Below, one piece after another: positions 1-9,870 of a stretch of DNA of 64,000 nucleotides. The stretch's first letter is position 1; the number at the start of each line of letters is the position of its first letter. A program made the translations under genes and the position numbers. Origin of the DNA: Achatina immaculata. Its lineage: Eukaryota; Mollusca; Gastropoda; Stylommatophora; Achatinidae. The stretch spans positions 50,615,366-50,679,365 of the forward strand of contig CM019717.1 in the NCBI GenBank assembly GCA_009760885.1, read 5' to 3'. Under the pieces are notes generated by a model. That model made no database searches. It worked only from the letters and a program-made list of their open reading frames with translations, and was not told the origin of the DNA.

Positions 1-2
1 AA

Positions 3-882
3 TGGTAGATCACCAGGATGTGATGAAATAACAGCTGAACTTATTAAAGCAGGAGGAAAGGAAAGTGCAACAATCTATCATGCACTGTATAAAAAGATAT
101 GAAATTCAGGTATTTGGCCAAAAGAATGAAAAAGAGCTGTATTCATACCACTGCCAAAAAGGGTGACTTGAAATTATGCACGAACTACAGAACTGTTGCC
201 CTGATTAGTCATGCCAGTAAAATTGCATTAAAAATCATAATGGGTAGGCTTTGTAAGAAAATAGAAGCAGTCAATATGGTCCAAGCTGGTTTTAGGCAAG
301 GAAGATCAAGAGATCATAAATTCAATATAATATTAATAATAGATAAATGAAGAGAATTTAATGTGAATCAATATTTATCATTTATAGACAATTCAAAAGC
401 ATTTGATTATGTACAACACCAGAAACTTTGGAAAATAATGGAAAAAATAGGATTTCCAACACATTTGATACAGTTAATATCACTGCTGTATCTAGACCAG
501 CAGGCAGCAGTAAGAATAAATGATGAAACAACTTGGGTTGACATAAAACATGGGTTCCGTCTGGGGTACATACTGTTGCCTTACTTATTTATCATGTATA
601 CTGAAAATATAATGAGGAATGCTAGAGAAGATTGTTACAATGCCATAAAAATTGGAAGTTATGGCAGAGATTAGATACGCTGATGACATAGTATTACTGT
701 CCACAACACAACAAGGAATGGAAAAACTAATTATGTCAATCCGTAAGAATAGTGAAGAGCAAAACCTCTATCTTAATGCAAAGAAAACTAAAATGATGAC
801 AACTGACAAAACAAATAAGGCCGCTGAAATATGTAGCAATGAGGAAAAATTGGAAGAAGTAGAGAGTATTGAATATATTTAA
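3..882 (+). pseudogene. Broken reverse transcriptase of LINE family A
   Basis: Conceptual translation in shifting frames gives recognisable LINE RT blocks: SPGCDEITAELIKAG (about 11-55), AGFRQGRSRDH (about 280-315), FIDNSKAFDYV (about 380-410) and the catalytic YADD box (about 672-690). Frame changes near 350 and 650-675, and further frame loss after 882, break the protein into fragments of 60-100 residues. The catalytic aspartates survive, so inactivation is by indels and stops. The copy at 27119-27916 keeps a longer open frame but has YVDD at the same site. Confidence 0.78.
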
Positions 883-1143
883 TCATTACTAACTAATAAT
901 GAGGGAAATTAAAAGGAGGACATCTATCACTCTTCAAAAAGTAAAACAACTAATGAAGCTGTAGAAAGGAACAGACAGAACTACAAAAATAAGATTAAGT
1001 CCATGCATCTTTCACATCACAACATGTGCCTCTGAGACCTGGACACTTAACAAAACAGCTGAGAAACACATAAATGCCTTTAAATGTAAATGCTACAAAA
1101 GACAATAATTGGTGTATAAGTATACAACTATACACTAAACGAA

Positions 1144-1506
1144 ATGAAAACAATCACCTTTCCCAAAACTATCCTCACTCTTCATGAGGGATTCACATGC
1201 GAGTCCCGTAATGTGATATATGTCATCTTGTGCAAAAGATGCAGGATAACATATATCGGTGAGACTGGCCTCAGATTAGGGGACCGCATGCAAAAACATC
1301 TGTACGACATCACCCAGCATGCTTCGAAACCAGTCCCAAATCATTTCAATGGCCCCAACCACAGAGGCAAATCTGATTTTCTGGTAACAGCCATTAAACA
1401 ATGTCACGCAGATGACACAAGCCGCCTGGCACTTGAGAACCGCTGCATTCAAAATTATGGGACGCTGGAACCACATGGGTTAAACTCGCTGTTTAGTTAC
1501 ACGTAA
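1144..1506 (+). CDS. GIY-YIG endonuclease domain of a Penelope-like element
   Basis: This 120-residue open frame carries a GIY-YIG nuclease core: NVIYVILCKRC (about 24-34, the GIY half), TYIGETGLRL (about 37-46, the YIG half with the following Gly/Arg region), DRMQKH with its basic residues (about 48-53), and a downstream glutamate in ALENRCIQ (about 97-104). In Penelope-like elements this domain follows the reverse transcriptase and nicks DNA during integration. The ATG at 1144 is simply the first in frame; the true protein began further upstream in an intact element. The domain is uninterrupted, so decay is limited, but with no RT it cannot act alone. Confidence 0.75.
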   Translation: MKTITFPKTILTLHEGFTCESRNVIYVILCKRCRITYIGETGLRLGDRMQKHLYDITQHASKPVPNHFNGPNHRGKSDFLVTAIKQCHADDTSRLALENRCIQNYGTLEPHGLNSLFSYT

Positions 1507-1920
1507 CATCATCTTCTTCAATCATTATAGTACCTCTCCACTAAATCCACCCCTTTTTACTTTTCAAACTTCCTCACAGCATCACTCTGCAACCCCGCTA
1601 TTTTCTCAGCAACCCCTCTTCTCTGCAACACCTCTTCCCCAATCACCTGTTTCAAATTCTCCTAGCTAGACCAGTAGTGCGTCACTCTCTCTCCCCTCCC
1701 CGGTTCCCCATCCACCATTCCCAGTTACAACCCACCGACCACATGTCACAGGTCTCTATTTAAACAATTTCCACGTCCTACCAGATCCATTCCTGACACA
1801 CACCGCCAGACAAGCCACACCTTGCAATTTACAGCTAAGTACCTTTTTTTTTTTTTTAACAGTATTCATGTAAATCTATACTTTATCTCCTCTCCCTATT
1901 TCTTCGTCCTGTATGTTTTT

Positions 1921-1950
1921 GTATGATTAAGGCTCACGCCGAAACGTCAC
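1921..1950 (+). other. Hammerhead-ribozyme-like motif in the Penelope 3' region
   Basis: The stretch contains ATGATTAA followed by a short hairpin GGC-TCAC-GCC and then GAAACGTC. A hammerhead core is CTGATGA, stem II, GAAA; Penelope-like elements are known to carry such ribozymes in their terminal repeats. Here the hairpin and GAAAC are intact. The first core segment differs at two positions (C3 to A, G8 to T), so self-cleavage is unlikely. The assignment rests on this partial match and its position after the GIY-YIG ORF. Confidence 0.45.
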
Positions 1951-2140
1951 AACTTTGTAATCGTTAAGTAATAAAGCTGCTCCTACTTTTTTCCAATTTT
2001 ATACATTCCTATATATGCTACAGAAGAGTTCTTCAAATATCATGGACACAAAAAAAGAACAAATATATCCATACTACAAGAATTTAATATTGAAGAAGAC
2101 TGGCTAGTAAAGAAGATTAAACAGAGAAAACTTAAATATA

Positions 2141-3636
2141 CTGTTCAAAACAAGAAACGTAACAAATACAATGCTGCAATTTAAACTGAAGTTTGCTGAT
2201 CAGACAAGGGAAAATTGCCTGAAACATTCACTTGGACTGCAACTTCATGTGCTGACATGAATTGTACTCAGCAGATGATTCATGAGCACAGAAAGCAACA
2301 CTAGTCAAAACAGCTTTTTTGACAACTCATGACAGGTTATGAGAATCCCATGAAACTTAATGAATACAAAGATCACAGACCATGTTATTGAATGCCTATA
2401 AAAAATTGACACTCCTTGAATCAATTCATTTGAAAATTCAATGCCCAAGTATGACTCATCTCACCACAGAACAATGACTCATTATCATTGGACATTTACA
2501 GACTGGACAGTCACAAAGTGTAGTGGCCAGACAATTTAATGTGGTTAGAAGCACCATTAGTCACCTTTGGAGATGATTTCAAGAAACTGGCTCAGTTGCA
2601 GACTGGCCGTGCAGTGGGAGACCCATAGTCATAACTCCTTGCTGAAGACTACTTCATATGGCTGTGTCACCTCACGAATCAATTTGCATTTGCATCCTCA
2701 ACAGTCCAGTCATTGACAGCAGCTCGTCGAATTTCAGATCAAACGATCAGGACACTGATCTTTGGGCTAGAAGACCCTACAGAGGTCCTGTTCTTATGGA
2801 CTGTCATTGCCAGAACCAACTGCAGTGGATGAACCAGCATCTTCAATGAACGGTTGTGAATGATTGGAGAAGGGTTTGATTTAGTGATGAATCATTCTTC
2901 CTGCATCAGCAACACAATAGACGGAGAAGAGTTTACTGCAGAGTCTATGAGCACTACACCCAGAACTGTGTGGATGAGGCTCCTCCACATGGTGGTGGAG
3001 GCGTATTGGTGTGGAGGAATGATCAACTTCATGGGAAGAAGTGACCTAGTACAAAATGAAGGACACCTGAATGCCCAATGATGCGTCGCTGAAAATCATC
3101 ATCTTCACATCCTTCCACTTCTGGCTGCACCAGGGTCAATTTTTCAGCAGGATAATGCTTGACCTCATGTAGCACAACTCACCACCCAGTTCCTCGCTGA
3201 CAACAATGTCCAGGCCATTCCAGGGCCATCCATGTCATCAGACATGAACCCAATAGAACACTTATGGGATGAACTCAACAGACAAGTCCGCCATTGAGAC
3301 GTGGCACCAACCAATCTCCAACAGTTGTCTCCACTGCGGGAAGAGTGGGCATCCATCCCACAACAACAGATCCAACGGCTAATCGGATCCATGTCAAGGA
3401 GATGTCGTTCTCTGATACAGCCCAGAGGAGGCCGTACACCTTACTGAAATGGAGACCTCAGTCACACAGAATAAAAGTCCAAACCAGATTTAATGAACAT
3501 CATTTCATTGTTAAAGTCTTAAAGTTTCTTCATGTCAAAATTGAAACATTAATTCTATAAAATAAAATTTTAATGCGAGTTTGAAATTTGATGTGCATTA
3601 TGACTACAGTAGTGTTGTGTTTCTTTTTTTGAACAG
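2141..3636 (+). mobile_element. Tc1-like DNA transposon, about 1.5 kb, TA-flanked
   Basis: Terminal inverted repeats are visible: CTGTTCAAAACAAGAAAC at 2141-2158 and its complement, with one mismatch, at 3619-3636. A TA dinucleotide lies directly outside each end (2139-2140, 3637-3638), as for Tc1/mariner integration. Removing the element plus one TA rejoins LINE family A exactly as in its undisturbed copy. The interior holds a decayed transposase. Confidence 0.88.
2451..3447 (+). pseudogene. Decayed Tc1-family transposase
   Basis: Conceptual translation shows an N-terminal helix-turn-helix (TGQSQSVVARQFNVVRSTIS, about 2497-2556), a first catalytic aspartate in FSDES (about 2878-2892), a second in FQQDNA (about 3140-3157) and the third acidic residue in DMNPIEHLWDEL (about 3243-3278). 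The C-terminal PRGGRTPY stops at 3447. Stops (for example within the first ten codons and after GKK near 3040) and frame changes scatter these motifs over several frames. All three catalytic acidic residues are still readable, so the decay is moderate. Confidence 0.82.
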
Positions 3637-3862
3637 TAAATTTTGGACACATTAAACATCATGATAATCTAGAAAAGACTGTCTTGGAAGGGTACATAAT
3701 GGGAAAAAGAGAGGAAGACCAAAGCAAAGATAGCTGCAAGACATCATTGATAATCTGCAAATGGATGCATCAGCAGCAAAGCATTTTGCTTACAACCGAG
3801 AGGCCTACAGGAGAGCTGTTAGGGAGGCAAAGTTCCACAAGGGACATGCAAATAACTGACTG

Positions 3863-4296
3863 ACTGAACAACAAATTTGTGAAGTTTCTTGTGATATGTT
3901 CACTGCCATTTGTGTATTTACTTTGTGAAGAGAAGAAAAAGGGAGAAAAAAAGTGAGAGAAGATTGAAATTGTTAGCTATGTGATGTGAATGATGTATTC
4001 ACACTGGATTATACTACATATATTGGTATGTTTGAAAAACTGATAGAGACAAGCCAGGTGCTTTGCCCTAGAATATCTTTCTTGTCATTTCCTGCTGACC
4101 TTTTCATGAATAGATCTCATCTGGTTTTGAGTCTTTTTTTCCTCCCCCACTTATACTTCTTTCTTGCCTGAGATCTACCTCATACCTTTGACTGATAATT
4201 AATTTTTTCCCCTCATGTGTTTATTGTTCTTTTCATGTAGTTCTTGATGAAACCCTCTGCCAAAATATAGGTTGTGCTTTTTACTTGATGCAGTTT
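3863..4296. other. Intergenic or intronic sequence, no gene seen
   Basis: The stretch is AT-rich, with poly-T runs and no exon-like reading frame. I looked here for the missing upstream UNG exon (the region before the visible [12 protein letters not shown] block) and did not find one with acceptable splice sites. Confidence 0.4.
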
Positions 4297-4582
4297 TTTT
4301 CCACTTGATATCTTGTTTTAAAATTCTCCGATTATTTCTTATTGTCATGTGACCGATCTATGTCCATCTCGTTTTTTTTATCATCCATGAGACAAGTCAT
4401 TGTTCACTCATCAACCTTATCTCTGAGGTCAACCATGTGAAACTCTAAAGAGAACATTGTTAAAAGAGGCCAAATTAGTAATCCCATGATGATGTTGAAA
4501 AACTCGCCAAAAACAGGAAAACTTGATGAACTGCCATGCCATCCCTATGTGACAGCATGGGAAGAATGTAAGATAAGATGTA
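4297..4582. mobile_element. LINE family B fragment with inverted 5' half
   Basis: 4431-4582 matches the extreme 3' end of LINE family B in plus orientation, ending in an AAGATAAGATG-type tail. 4297-4427 matches the part of the same family just upstream of that end, but in minus orientation (compare 28225-28350). The two halves therefore meet tail-side out with an inversion between them. Confidence 0.65.
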
Positions 4583-4821
4583 ATATATTCTGTTTTCCTA
4601 CTTAGTTTTGTCTATTGTTAGAGCATAGAGATATATACTAGACAGTCCTTAAGTCTATTCTGTCTGCTATAATTATTTTATTTAAAAGAAGTCATATACT
4701 GTAACAAACCATGAGTTTTTTTTGTTGTTGTCAGATCTTGTGGCATTTTGCTCATGTCAGTAAATTTAGTGGATATTACTACACACAAATATAGCTTTCA
4801 GATTTTTTTTTATCTGTTTAG

Positions 4822-4917
4822 CTGAGCCAGTTTGTTGATGAAGCAAGGAAACTAGGACTTGTGTACCCACTACCAGAGCAAGTTTTTGCATGGACATTGG
4901 CTTGTCCTATAGAATCA
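4822..4917 (+). CDS. UNG: UNG exon a
   Basis: It encodes [16 protein letters not shown] and then [16 protein letters not shown] (32 codons, phase 0 to 0). Acceptor is tttag before 4822 and donor is gtgagt from 4918. It corresponds to the helix and VYPP region just before the active-site loop. Confidence 0.88.
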
Positions 4918-7900
4918 GTGAGTTGATTTGTTTCATGAATTGTATAACACTGAAAACTTATATAATCGCATGCAGCAAGCAGTTTTTTCCATTTATTTGT
5001 TTTTCTCATTAGTGTTTATTTTCATGCAGATCTGCATGATAATAACAATTTTCTAAAAGAATTATCTGTGTGGGCAGTTTATGCAAGAATCATATGATTA
5101 ATTCATATTAATGAAAGATTTGTGCACATTTTCTGCTGTCATAAGTTTTCTTTTTATGTCATCATTACATTTATTTTAATAAAAAACAGATTAATAAGTA
5201 CAGATAGGTTATGGAGAAATAATTTAATGTGTTTTACATTTCCTATAATGCAGAGATGTGGTTTAAGAATTATAAATTTGTTTCATTTAAGGTAAAAGTT
5301 GTCATAATTGGACAGGATCCCTACCATGGACCAAAGCAGGCTCATGGTCAGTAAAGTCTTCTTGTGCAATAGTGTGTCTGCTATGAAAGAGAATGTGTGA
5401 AGATCACTGCAGATATCTTAGGCAAAAGCTAAATATTTGCCACTAGAAGTTGCAGAAAACAGCAAACTTCATGTTGTCAGATATGATGACCCATCATTTA
5501 AATGCAAAAGACTAGTAAAGTTGTTAGTGTTATAAGTAATACAAGTGGTAGTATGCAGCAAAGGAGTGAGAATAATAAAACACCACTGGTACATTTTTAG
5601 ACATTCTCGGCATTTAAAATGGAGAATATCTTCCTTTAGGATGAGTCTTTCACTGCATGCACTACCATCAGTGAGTGGATGAAAATATGTGAATGTCGGA
5701 CCTGTGAATAAAGGACTTTGCCTGAAGTATAGACTTTTAGTTGGTAAAAAATGCTTAGCCACATCATGGGACATGAATTAGAGAATTTATTCTCAGCGTT
5801 TGGATTTTTTATATGGAGTGCTCAATCTTATCTCTCACTTTTTTTTTTCTTCCTTTCTCTTCTCTTCCCCCCTTATATTTCAAGTCTGTCCAGCCAGTCT
5901 GTCAGCAAACTCATTTTCATGCACACCACTGATACAGTCTCAATCTCCAGTGCACATGGTGGATGTAGTGACTGCACAAGCACCCGATCTCTTTGTCACA
6001 ACTCTTCAACTGCAATAGACTGACCTTACCATCACAATGGTTCCTCTTTCTCCTGGCCAAACAATACCTACCATTCAAGTTTGGAGCCCAAAATAAATTA
6101 TAATTTGATGTCTGCTGATATAGATGTTTTGTTTATATACTGCTTATACTGTTTCGAGTTGTATTTTTATGGTTTTTATATGTAATTTCAGGTCTGTGCT
6201 TCAGTGTGCTGCCAGGCATCAAGCCTCCACCAAGGTATGTGTAATGTGCAATATATTTATGTATATATGCACATAGAATATTTTTTCCCATAGCAAACCA
6301 GAATATGCACTGACATTTGTGTTGCAGAGTGAGCCAGCACTGTCATATTATAACATGAAGCTTTTGTAGGTTCTTCTTCTTCATCCTTCTTCTCAGACAT
6401 TCACACCAGTCTCTCTCTCACAAATGCTGCACATTGTCTTATGCATTGCCTCAAGCACTATAGAGCTTTTCTGGTTGGGGGCTGGGGTCTCTGCCTGATT
6501 GGGTTGTGCAGCTGGCAACTCTGGAGGACGTGATGTGGCGTCTGTTGCTCTTTGCTATTGTGCCAGTTTTCTGGTATAGATGGTGTCTCAGTCTGAAATG
6601 TCCTTTACTCAGAAGATTATGACTTGTTCATTTCTTGAGAGTTTATAGTATATGTCATCAACATTTGCTATGGGGTGTTGTTTTATCCATTTGTTTTTAT
6701 ATATGGCTTTTAGTTTTTTTTGTTTGTTGTTTGTTCAAATTCAGGGCTTATTTAGTCGTACAAGTTAAAAAATTTAGCATCATTTTTTTTATGTTGAAAC
6801 AGAAAAAGGTGCAAAATATCATTCCCTATGAATTGAAAATTCATAAACCTGCTTCAACTGCAGATACTTTTGTTAAAAATTTATATGGAATTATGATTTT
6901 GCTTTGTACAAATGAATAACCAGCTACTTCAGGTCTTTATTTTTCTCCAAGTCTAATGAACATCTACAAAGAACTTGAATCGGATATTCCTGGCTTCAAA
7001 ACTCCAGACCACGGAAACTTAATTGGGTGGGCCCAACAAGGTGGGTTTACCGACTTATATAAAATTGTCACCCTTGACTTGGTTGGTTTTGTTGCAAGTT
7101 TCCATAACAATTCCTTTTTTTACGTTATAAATAATTTAGAATTAGAACTGCAAAAGCATTGACCTTCAAGAATCTTGAGAACAGATGGCACTCAGAAGTT
7201 ATAAACACAACAACCAAGCTAAGATCATTAAATCCACCCTGATTTATGCATGCAAAAGCTGGAAAACAACTAAATAAATAGACAAAAAATTAGAGTCTTT
7301 TGAAAACAAATGGCTAGGGAAAATGCTCGGTATAAAGTGGAATGACTTCAAGAACAACATGGAGATGTAGTAGATGAGTGAACAACAACCTGTTTCATTG
7401 GTGATCAGAAAAAGGAGATAAGATATATTGGTCACATGATGAGAAGAAACAGTCAGAGAATTCCAAAACAAGCTATCAAATGGAACACAACAGGCCGAAG
7501 AAAAAGAGGCTGACCATGTGAAACTCTATATATATTGTCAAAGTAATGGCTTTATTAGATCGACCGCATGAAGCTCTAAAGAGGACATTCTTAAGAGAGG
7601 CCAAATTAGTAGGCATAAAATCCCTTGATGAGGTTTAAAAGCTCACCGAAAACAGGAAAACTTTGAAAACTACCATATGAGCCCCTATTTCTCAGCTTCC
7701 AGGAGTAAAAATTAAAAAGCAGCTTTCAGTAGTTCAAACATTCTGAGAAACACATCAGTCTCATCCCATCTGACCTAGCTGAAGTAAACATTCTGTTACC
7801 AGCATTGAGAAGAGCCAGGAGAAAGAATATTACTGGTAGAGGAAACATGAGTTGCTCAGATGTTTTATTATAAAATCTGTGCATCTAATCTCTAACAGCA

Positions 7901-9870
7901 CAGGAAGGATGTAAGATTATAAAATTGTCATAGATTATCATCCTATCAGTCACATATTTTTTTACTTTTTTTTCACCTTTATTTCAATATATTTATAAAT
8001 ACTGTAGATATATGTTACTTCATCATGTGCCCCACATGGAGATGTTGACGACCATGTCTCTCCAGTTTCTTTCATGTTATTCATCACTTCTATTGTGCTT
8101 CTCCCATGCCATTTTGTCAAGCCATCTAAGACTTTCTCTATTGGTCTACCTCTCCCCTTCCTGCCTTCAATTTTCCCTGTTGTGACAATATTTTCAACCC
8201 CTCCCCAATATATGGCCAGTGAACCTAGACTGTCTCCCCCTATAGTGTGTATGCAGGAAACTCTCTACCGTAGAGAGCAGAACAACAACACAACTCCTTC
8301 AGATCATCAGAGGGAGTACCCCCCACTCAGACAAGTGTTTCAGCCCATTAAATTCCTGACACTCTAAGGGGGGTGGGCCCCTCTGGGTCATGACTCTCAG
8401 AGGTCTTGTGAGTTGTTGCTTTTTTTTTTTCTTTTCCCGGTCCCGGGATTGAACCCATGATCTTCCAGTTGCCACTGCACTTTTTTTTTTTTTTTTGAAG
8501 TGCGTCTTTAGCAATTTAGCTACAGAGGACTGGTATTGGTTATGGCAAATGAAATTACTTATGTTCCCAATGTTTATTAAGGTTCGTTTTCCACTGGTTT
8601 CTCATATGTATATGATATAGCCAAAAATCTACAATTACTTGACATAAGTGTATATCATGGATTAAGATATGTGGAGACAAAAAACAAATAAACAAAAACA
8701 ATTACATTGCTTTCAAACTTAAATTTGGGATTAGGTTCAACTGCTATGTATTTCCAGGTGTGCTTCTGCTCAATGCTTGTCTGACGGTCCAGGCAGGCCA
8801 AGCAAACTCCCATGCTGGCCAGGGTTGGGAGAAATTTACAGATGCTGTCATACAGTGGATTAACACAAATCTCACTGGTGTTGTATTCTTGCTGTGGGGG
8901 GCTTATGCTCAAAAGAAGGGAGCTTGTATCGATAAGGTGAGCCACACATTTTCTCCATAATCAATAATGAAAGAGAAAGAAGAAATATATATATACACAC
9001 ACATGCATGCACAGAGAGAGAAAGATATATATATAAATTTGACATTATAGGCTAGGTAAAACCAGTTTTCCATGCCACTGAGGCATATTGGGAATAAGGT
9101 GTTAGGCCTATATTTCTAAGGCCATATGCATATGAAAGTGTGATGTAATCAGTATCACGCCAGGTCTCAGTTACCTTCTAAAATTTCTCTGCTATCAATT
9201 TTTAGAGGCTGGGTGGATTCCTGGACCTTTTTTTTTTTCAGTGTGGTGGTACCAGAAAGTCTGTTGGGATTCAAACCCAGTATCACTGGATTAGTAGACC
9301 AAGCAACCAACCACTCAGTCAACTAAGCCATTCTTACATCCCTCATGTGCCATTAAATGTCAGATAGGGCTTTCATGGTAGTTCGCAAAGTTTTTTCGAC
9401 CTCTCATTATGCCTACTAATTTGGCCTCTCTTAACAATGTCTTCTGTAGTTTCACGTAGTTGACCTAATTAAGCCATTACTTTGACAATGTCTTCTTACA
9501 TCCTTCCCATGCCGTTGAACATCACATAGGGCTTGCACGGTAGTTCGCCAAGTTTTCCTGTTTTCAGCGAGCTTTTCAACCTCCTCAAGGGATGTTATGG
9601 CCACTAAACTGGCCTCTCTTAACAATGTTCTCTTTAGAGTTTCATGTGGTTGATCTCTTTTTCTTCAGTGTTCCACTTGATAGACTTTGACAATACAAAC
9701 ACATAAAATTCCTTCTTGTTTTTCAGACCAAGCATCACGTTCTGACAGCTGCCCATCCATCACCACTGTCTGCTCATCATGGTTTTTTTGGCTGCAAACA
9801 TTTTTCACAATGCAACGAACTGTTGACAGCCGGAGATAAGATACCAATTTACTGGAACTATCTCCCCTAA
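4822..9870 (+). CDS. UNG: Uracil-DNA glycosylase (family 1 UDG), last six exons
   Basis: UNG removes uracil from DNA by cutting the N-glycosidic bond, starting base-excision repair in nucleus or mitochondria. Six in-frame exons join with correct phases: 4822-4917, 5292-5346, 6192-6234, 6952-7040, 8758-8936 and 9727-9870 (stop TAA 9868-9870), giving about 201 residues of catalytic domain. Visible motifs in order are GQDPYHG (catalytic Asp, uracil-gating Tyr), LCFSV (stacking Phe), [13 protein letters not shown] (Pro-rich loop), LLLNA (uracil-binding Asn), [11 protein letters not shown] and HPSPLS (catalytic His and minor-groove loop). All splice junctions are GT/AG. The N-terminal region, including the segment that normally precedes VYP, is missing. 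It probably lies left of the window, beyond the transposon cluster. Nothing inside the visible exons suggests a pseudogene. Confidence 0.95.
5292..5346 (+). CDS. UNG: UNG exon b (GQDPYHG active-site exon)
   Basis: It encodes [19 protein letters not shown], with the water-activating Asp and the gating Tyr. Acceptor is atttaag; donor gtcagt starts at 5347; the exon ends in phase 1. Confidence 0.95.
6192..6234 (+). CDS. UNG: UNG exon c
   Basis: It encodes (G)[14 protein letters not shown], which includes the Phe that stacks on uracil and the proline-rich compression loop. Acceptor is atttcag, donor is gtatgt. Confidence 0.92.
6370..6612 (-). mobile_element. 3' relic of an I-like LINE in a UNG intron
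   Basis: In minus orientation the piece ends in GAAGAAGAAG, the same tail type as the I-like LINEs at 25043-25052 and 55698-55713. Upstream of the tail a broken frame resembles their C-terminal end (VLQSCQLHN, then a frame ending near CAAFVRE). It has several stops and is highly decayed. Confidence 0.5.
6952..7040 (+). CDS. UNG: UNG exon d
   Basis: It encodes [16 protein letters not shown] and then [15 protein letters not shown]. It begins after the acceptor ctccaag and ends at the donor gtgggt at 7041, phase 1. Confidence 0.93.
7240..7680 (+). mobile_element. LINE family B 3' fragment (plus orientation) in a UNG intron
   Basis: The stretch matches the C-terminal domain and 3' end seen in the minus-strand copies at 28031-28563 and 59710-60283 ([18 protein letters not shown] and [19 protein letters not shown] translation). 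About 45 bp between roughly 7530 and 7575 is extra compared with those copies. A related variant occurs at 9341-9490. Confidence 0.65.
7689..7878. repeat. Dispersed repeat, copy 1 (partner at 10577-10770)
   Basis: About 190 bp beginning TCAGCTTCCAGGAG and ending TTATTATAAAATCTG recurs in the same orientation 2.9 kb downstream with modest divergence. It has no coding potential; its class is unknown. Confidence 0.7.
8010..8215 (-). mobile_element. LINE C-terminal-domain relic
   Basis: In minus orientation the frame gives [20 protein letters not shown] and then a [24 protein letters not shown] stretch. This is the basic GRP-rich tail typical of RTE-type LINE proteins. No upstream RT is attached. 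Confidence 0.55.
8257..8536 (-). repeat. tRNA-derived SINE, family S2
   Basis: In minus orientation the head contains a B-box-like GGGTTCAATCCCGGGA, followed by a body shared with the plus-strand copy at 45714-45960 (CAACAACTCACAAGACCTC, GAAACACTTGTCT, CAGAGGAAGT-type blocks). A poly-A stretch sits within the head. It lies in the UNG intron before exon e. Confidence 0.72.
8758..8936 (+). CDS. UNG: UNG exon e
   Basis: It encodes [20 protein letters not shown] and on to [15 protein letters not shown]. It contains the uracil-binding Asn (LLLN) and the LLWG strand. Acceptor tttccag, donor gtgagc at 8937. Confidence 0.95.
9055..9335 (-). repeat. tRNA-derived SINE, family S1
   Basis: In minus orientation it opens with an A-box-like TAGTTGACTGAGTGG and a B-box GGGTTTGAATCCC. 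A body follows with CACACTGAAAA, GGTCCAGGAATCCACCCAG and CATATGGCC blocks. The same body occurs in plus orientation at 18155-18415. Confidence 0.72.
9341..9470 (-). mobile_element. LINE family B 3' fragment, first of two neighbouring copies
   Basis: It matches the family B 3' end in minus orientation (AATTTGGCCTCTCTTAACAA, GTTTCACG). It is followed about 35 bp later by a second, longer copy of the same 3' end. Confidence 0.6.
9505..9682 (-). mobile_element. LINE family B 3' fragment next to UNG exon f
   Basis: It runs from a CCTTCCCATGCCGTTGAACA block to TGTTCCACTTGATAG and stops about 45 bp before the exon f splice acceptor. It is the second of two same-orientation fragments here. Confidence 0.65.
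9727..9870 (+). CDS. UNG: UNG terminal exon f
   Basis: It encodes [20 protein letters not shown] and on to IPIYWNYLP, then TAA. HPSPLS carries the catalytic His and the DNA-intercalating Leu. The acceptor tttttcag is preceded by a pyrimidine-rich tract. Confidence 0.95.
   Translation, partial: TKHHVLTAAHPSPLSAHHGFFGCKHFSQCNELLTAGDKIPIYWNYLP

Larger units (their letters stand above)
1102..2014 (+). mobile_element. 5'-truncated Penelope-like element inserted in LINE family A
   Basis: The host LINE reads ATGCTACAAAAG at 1090-1101 and resumes with ATGCTACAGAAG at 2015-2026. This is a 12-bp duplication with one mismatch that brackets the insert. Inside lies a GIY-YIG endonuclease ORF and then about 500 bp of non-coding sequence with a hammerhead-like motif. 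This order matches the C-terminal end plus terminal repeat of Penelope-like elements. The reverse transcriptase part is absent, so the copy is a short 5'-truncated insertion. Confidence 0.75.
1..3862 (+). mobile_element. RTE-like LINE (family A), 5' end outside window, split by two insertions
   Basis: Three pieces align in order with a second copy at 26170-28862: 1-1101, 2027-2140 and 3639-3862. The first piece encodes reverse transcriptase. The last two encode the basic C-terminal domain with a [14 protein letters not shown] motif, ending near a CTGA/ATGA-type simple tail. The gaps are occupied by a Penelope-like element (1102-2014) and a Tc1 element (2141-3636), each with its own target duplication. 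The clade name is from recollection of RT and C-terminal motifs. Frameshifts make the copy non-functional. Confidence 0.8.

Noticed and set aside
5751..6023. 90-codon plus-strand frame between UNG exons
   Set aside because: It lies in an intron, is low-complexity at its start and has no motif.
8430..8470. tRNA gene suggested by a good B-box
   Set aside because: The B-box belongs to SINE S2 and shares its body with 45714-45960; no cloverleaf with proper acceptor stem is visible.
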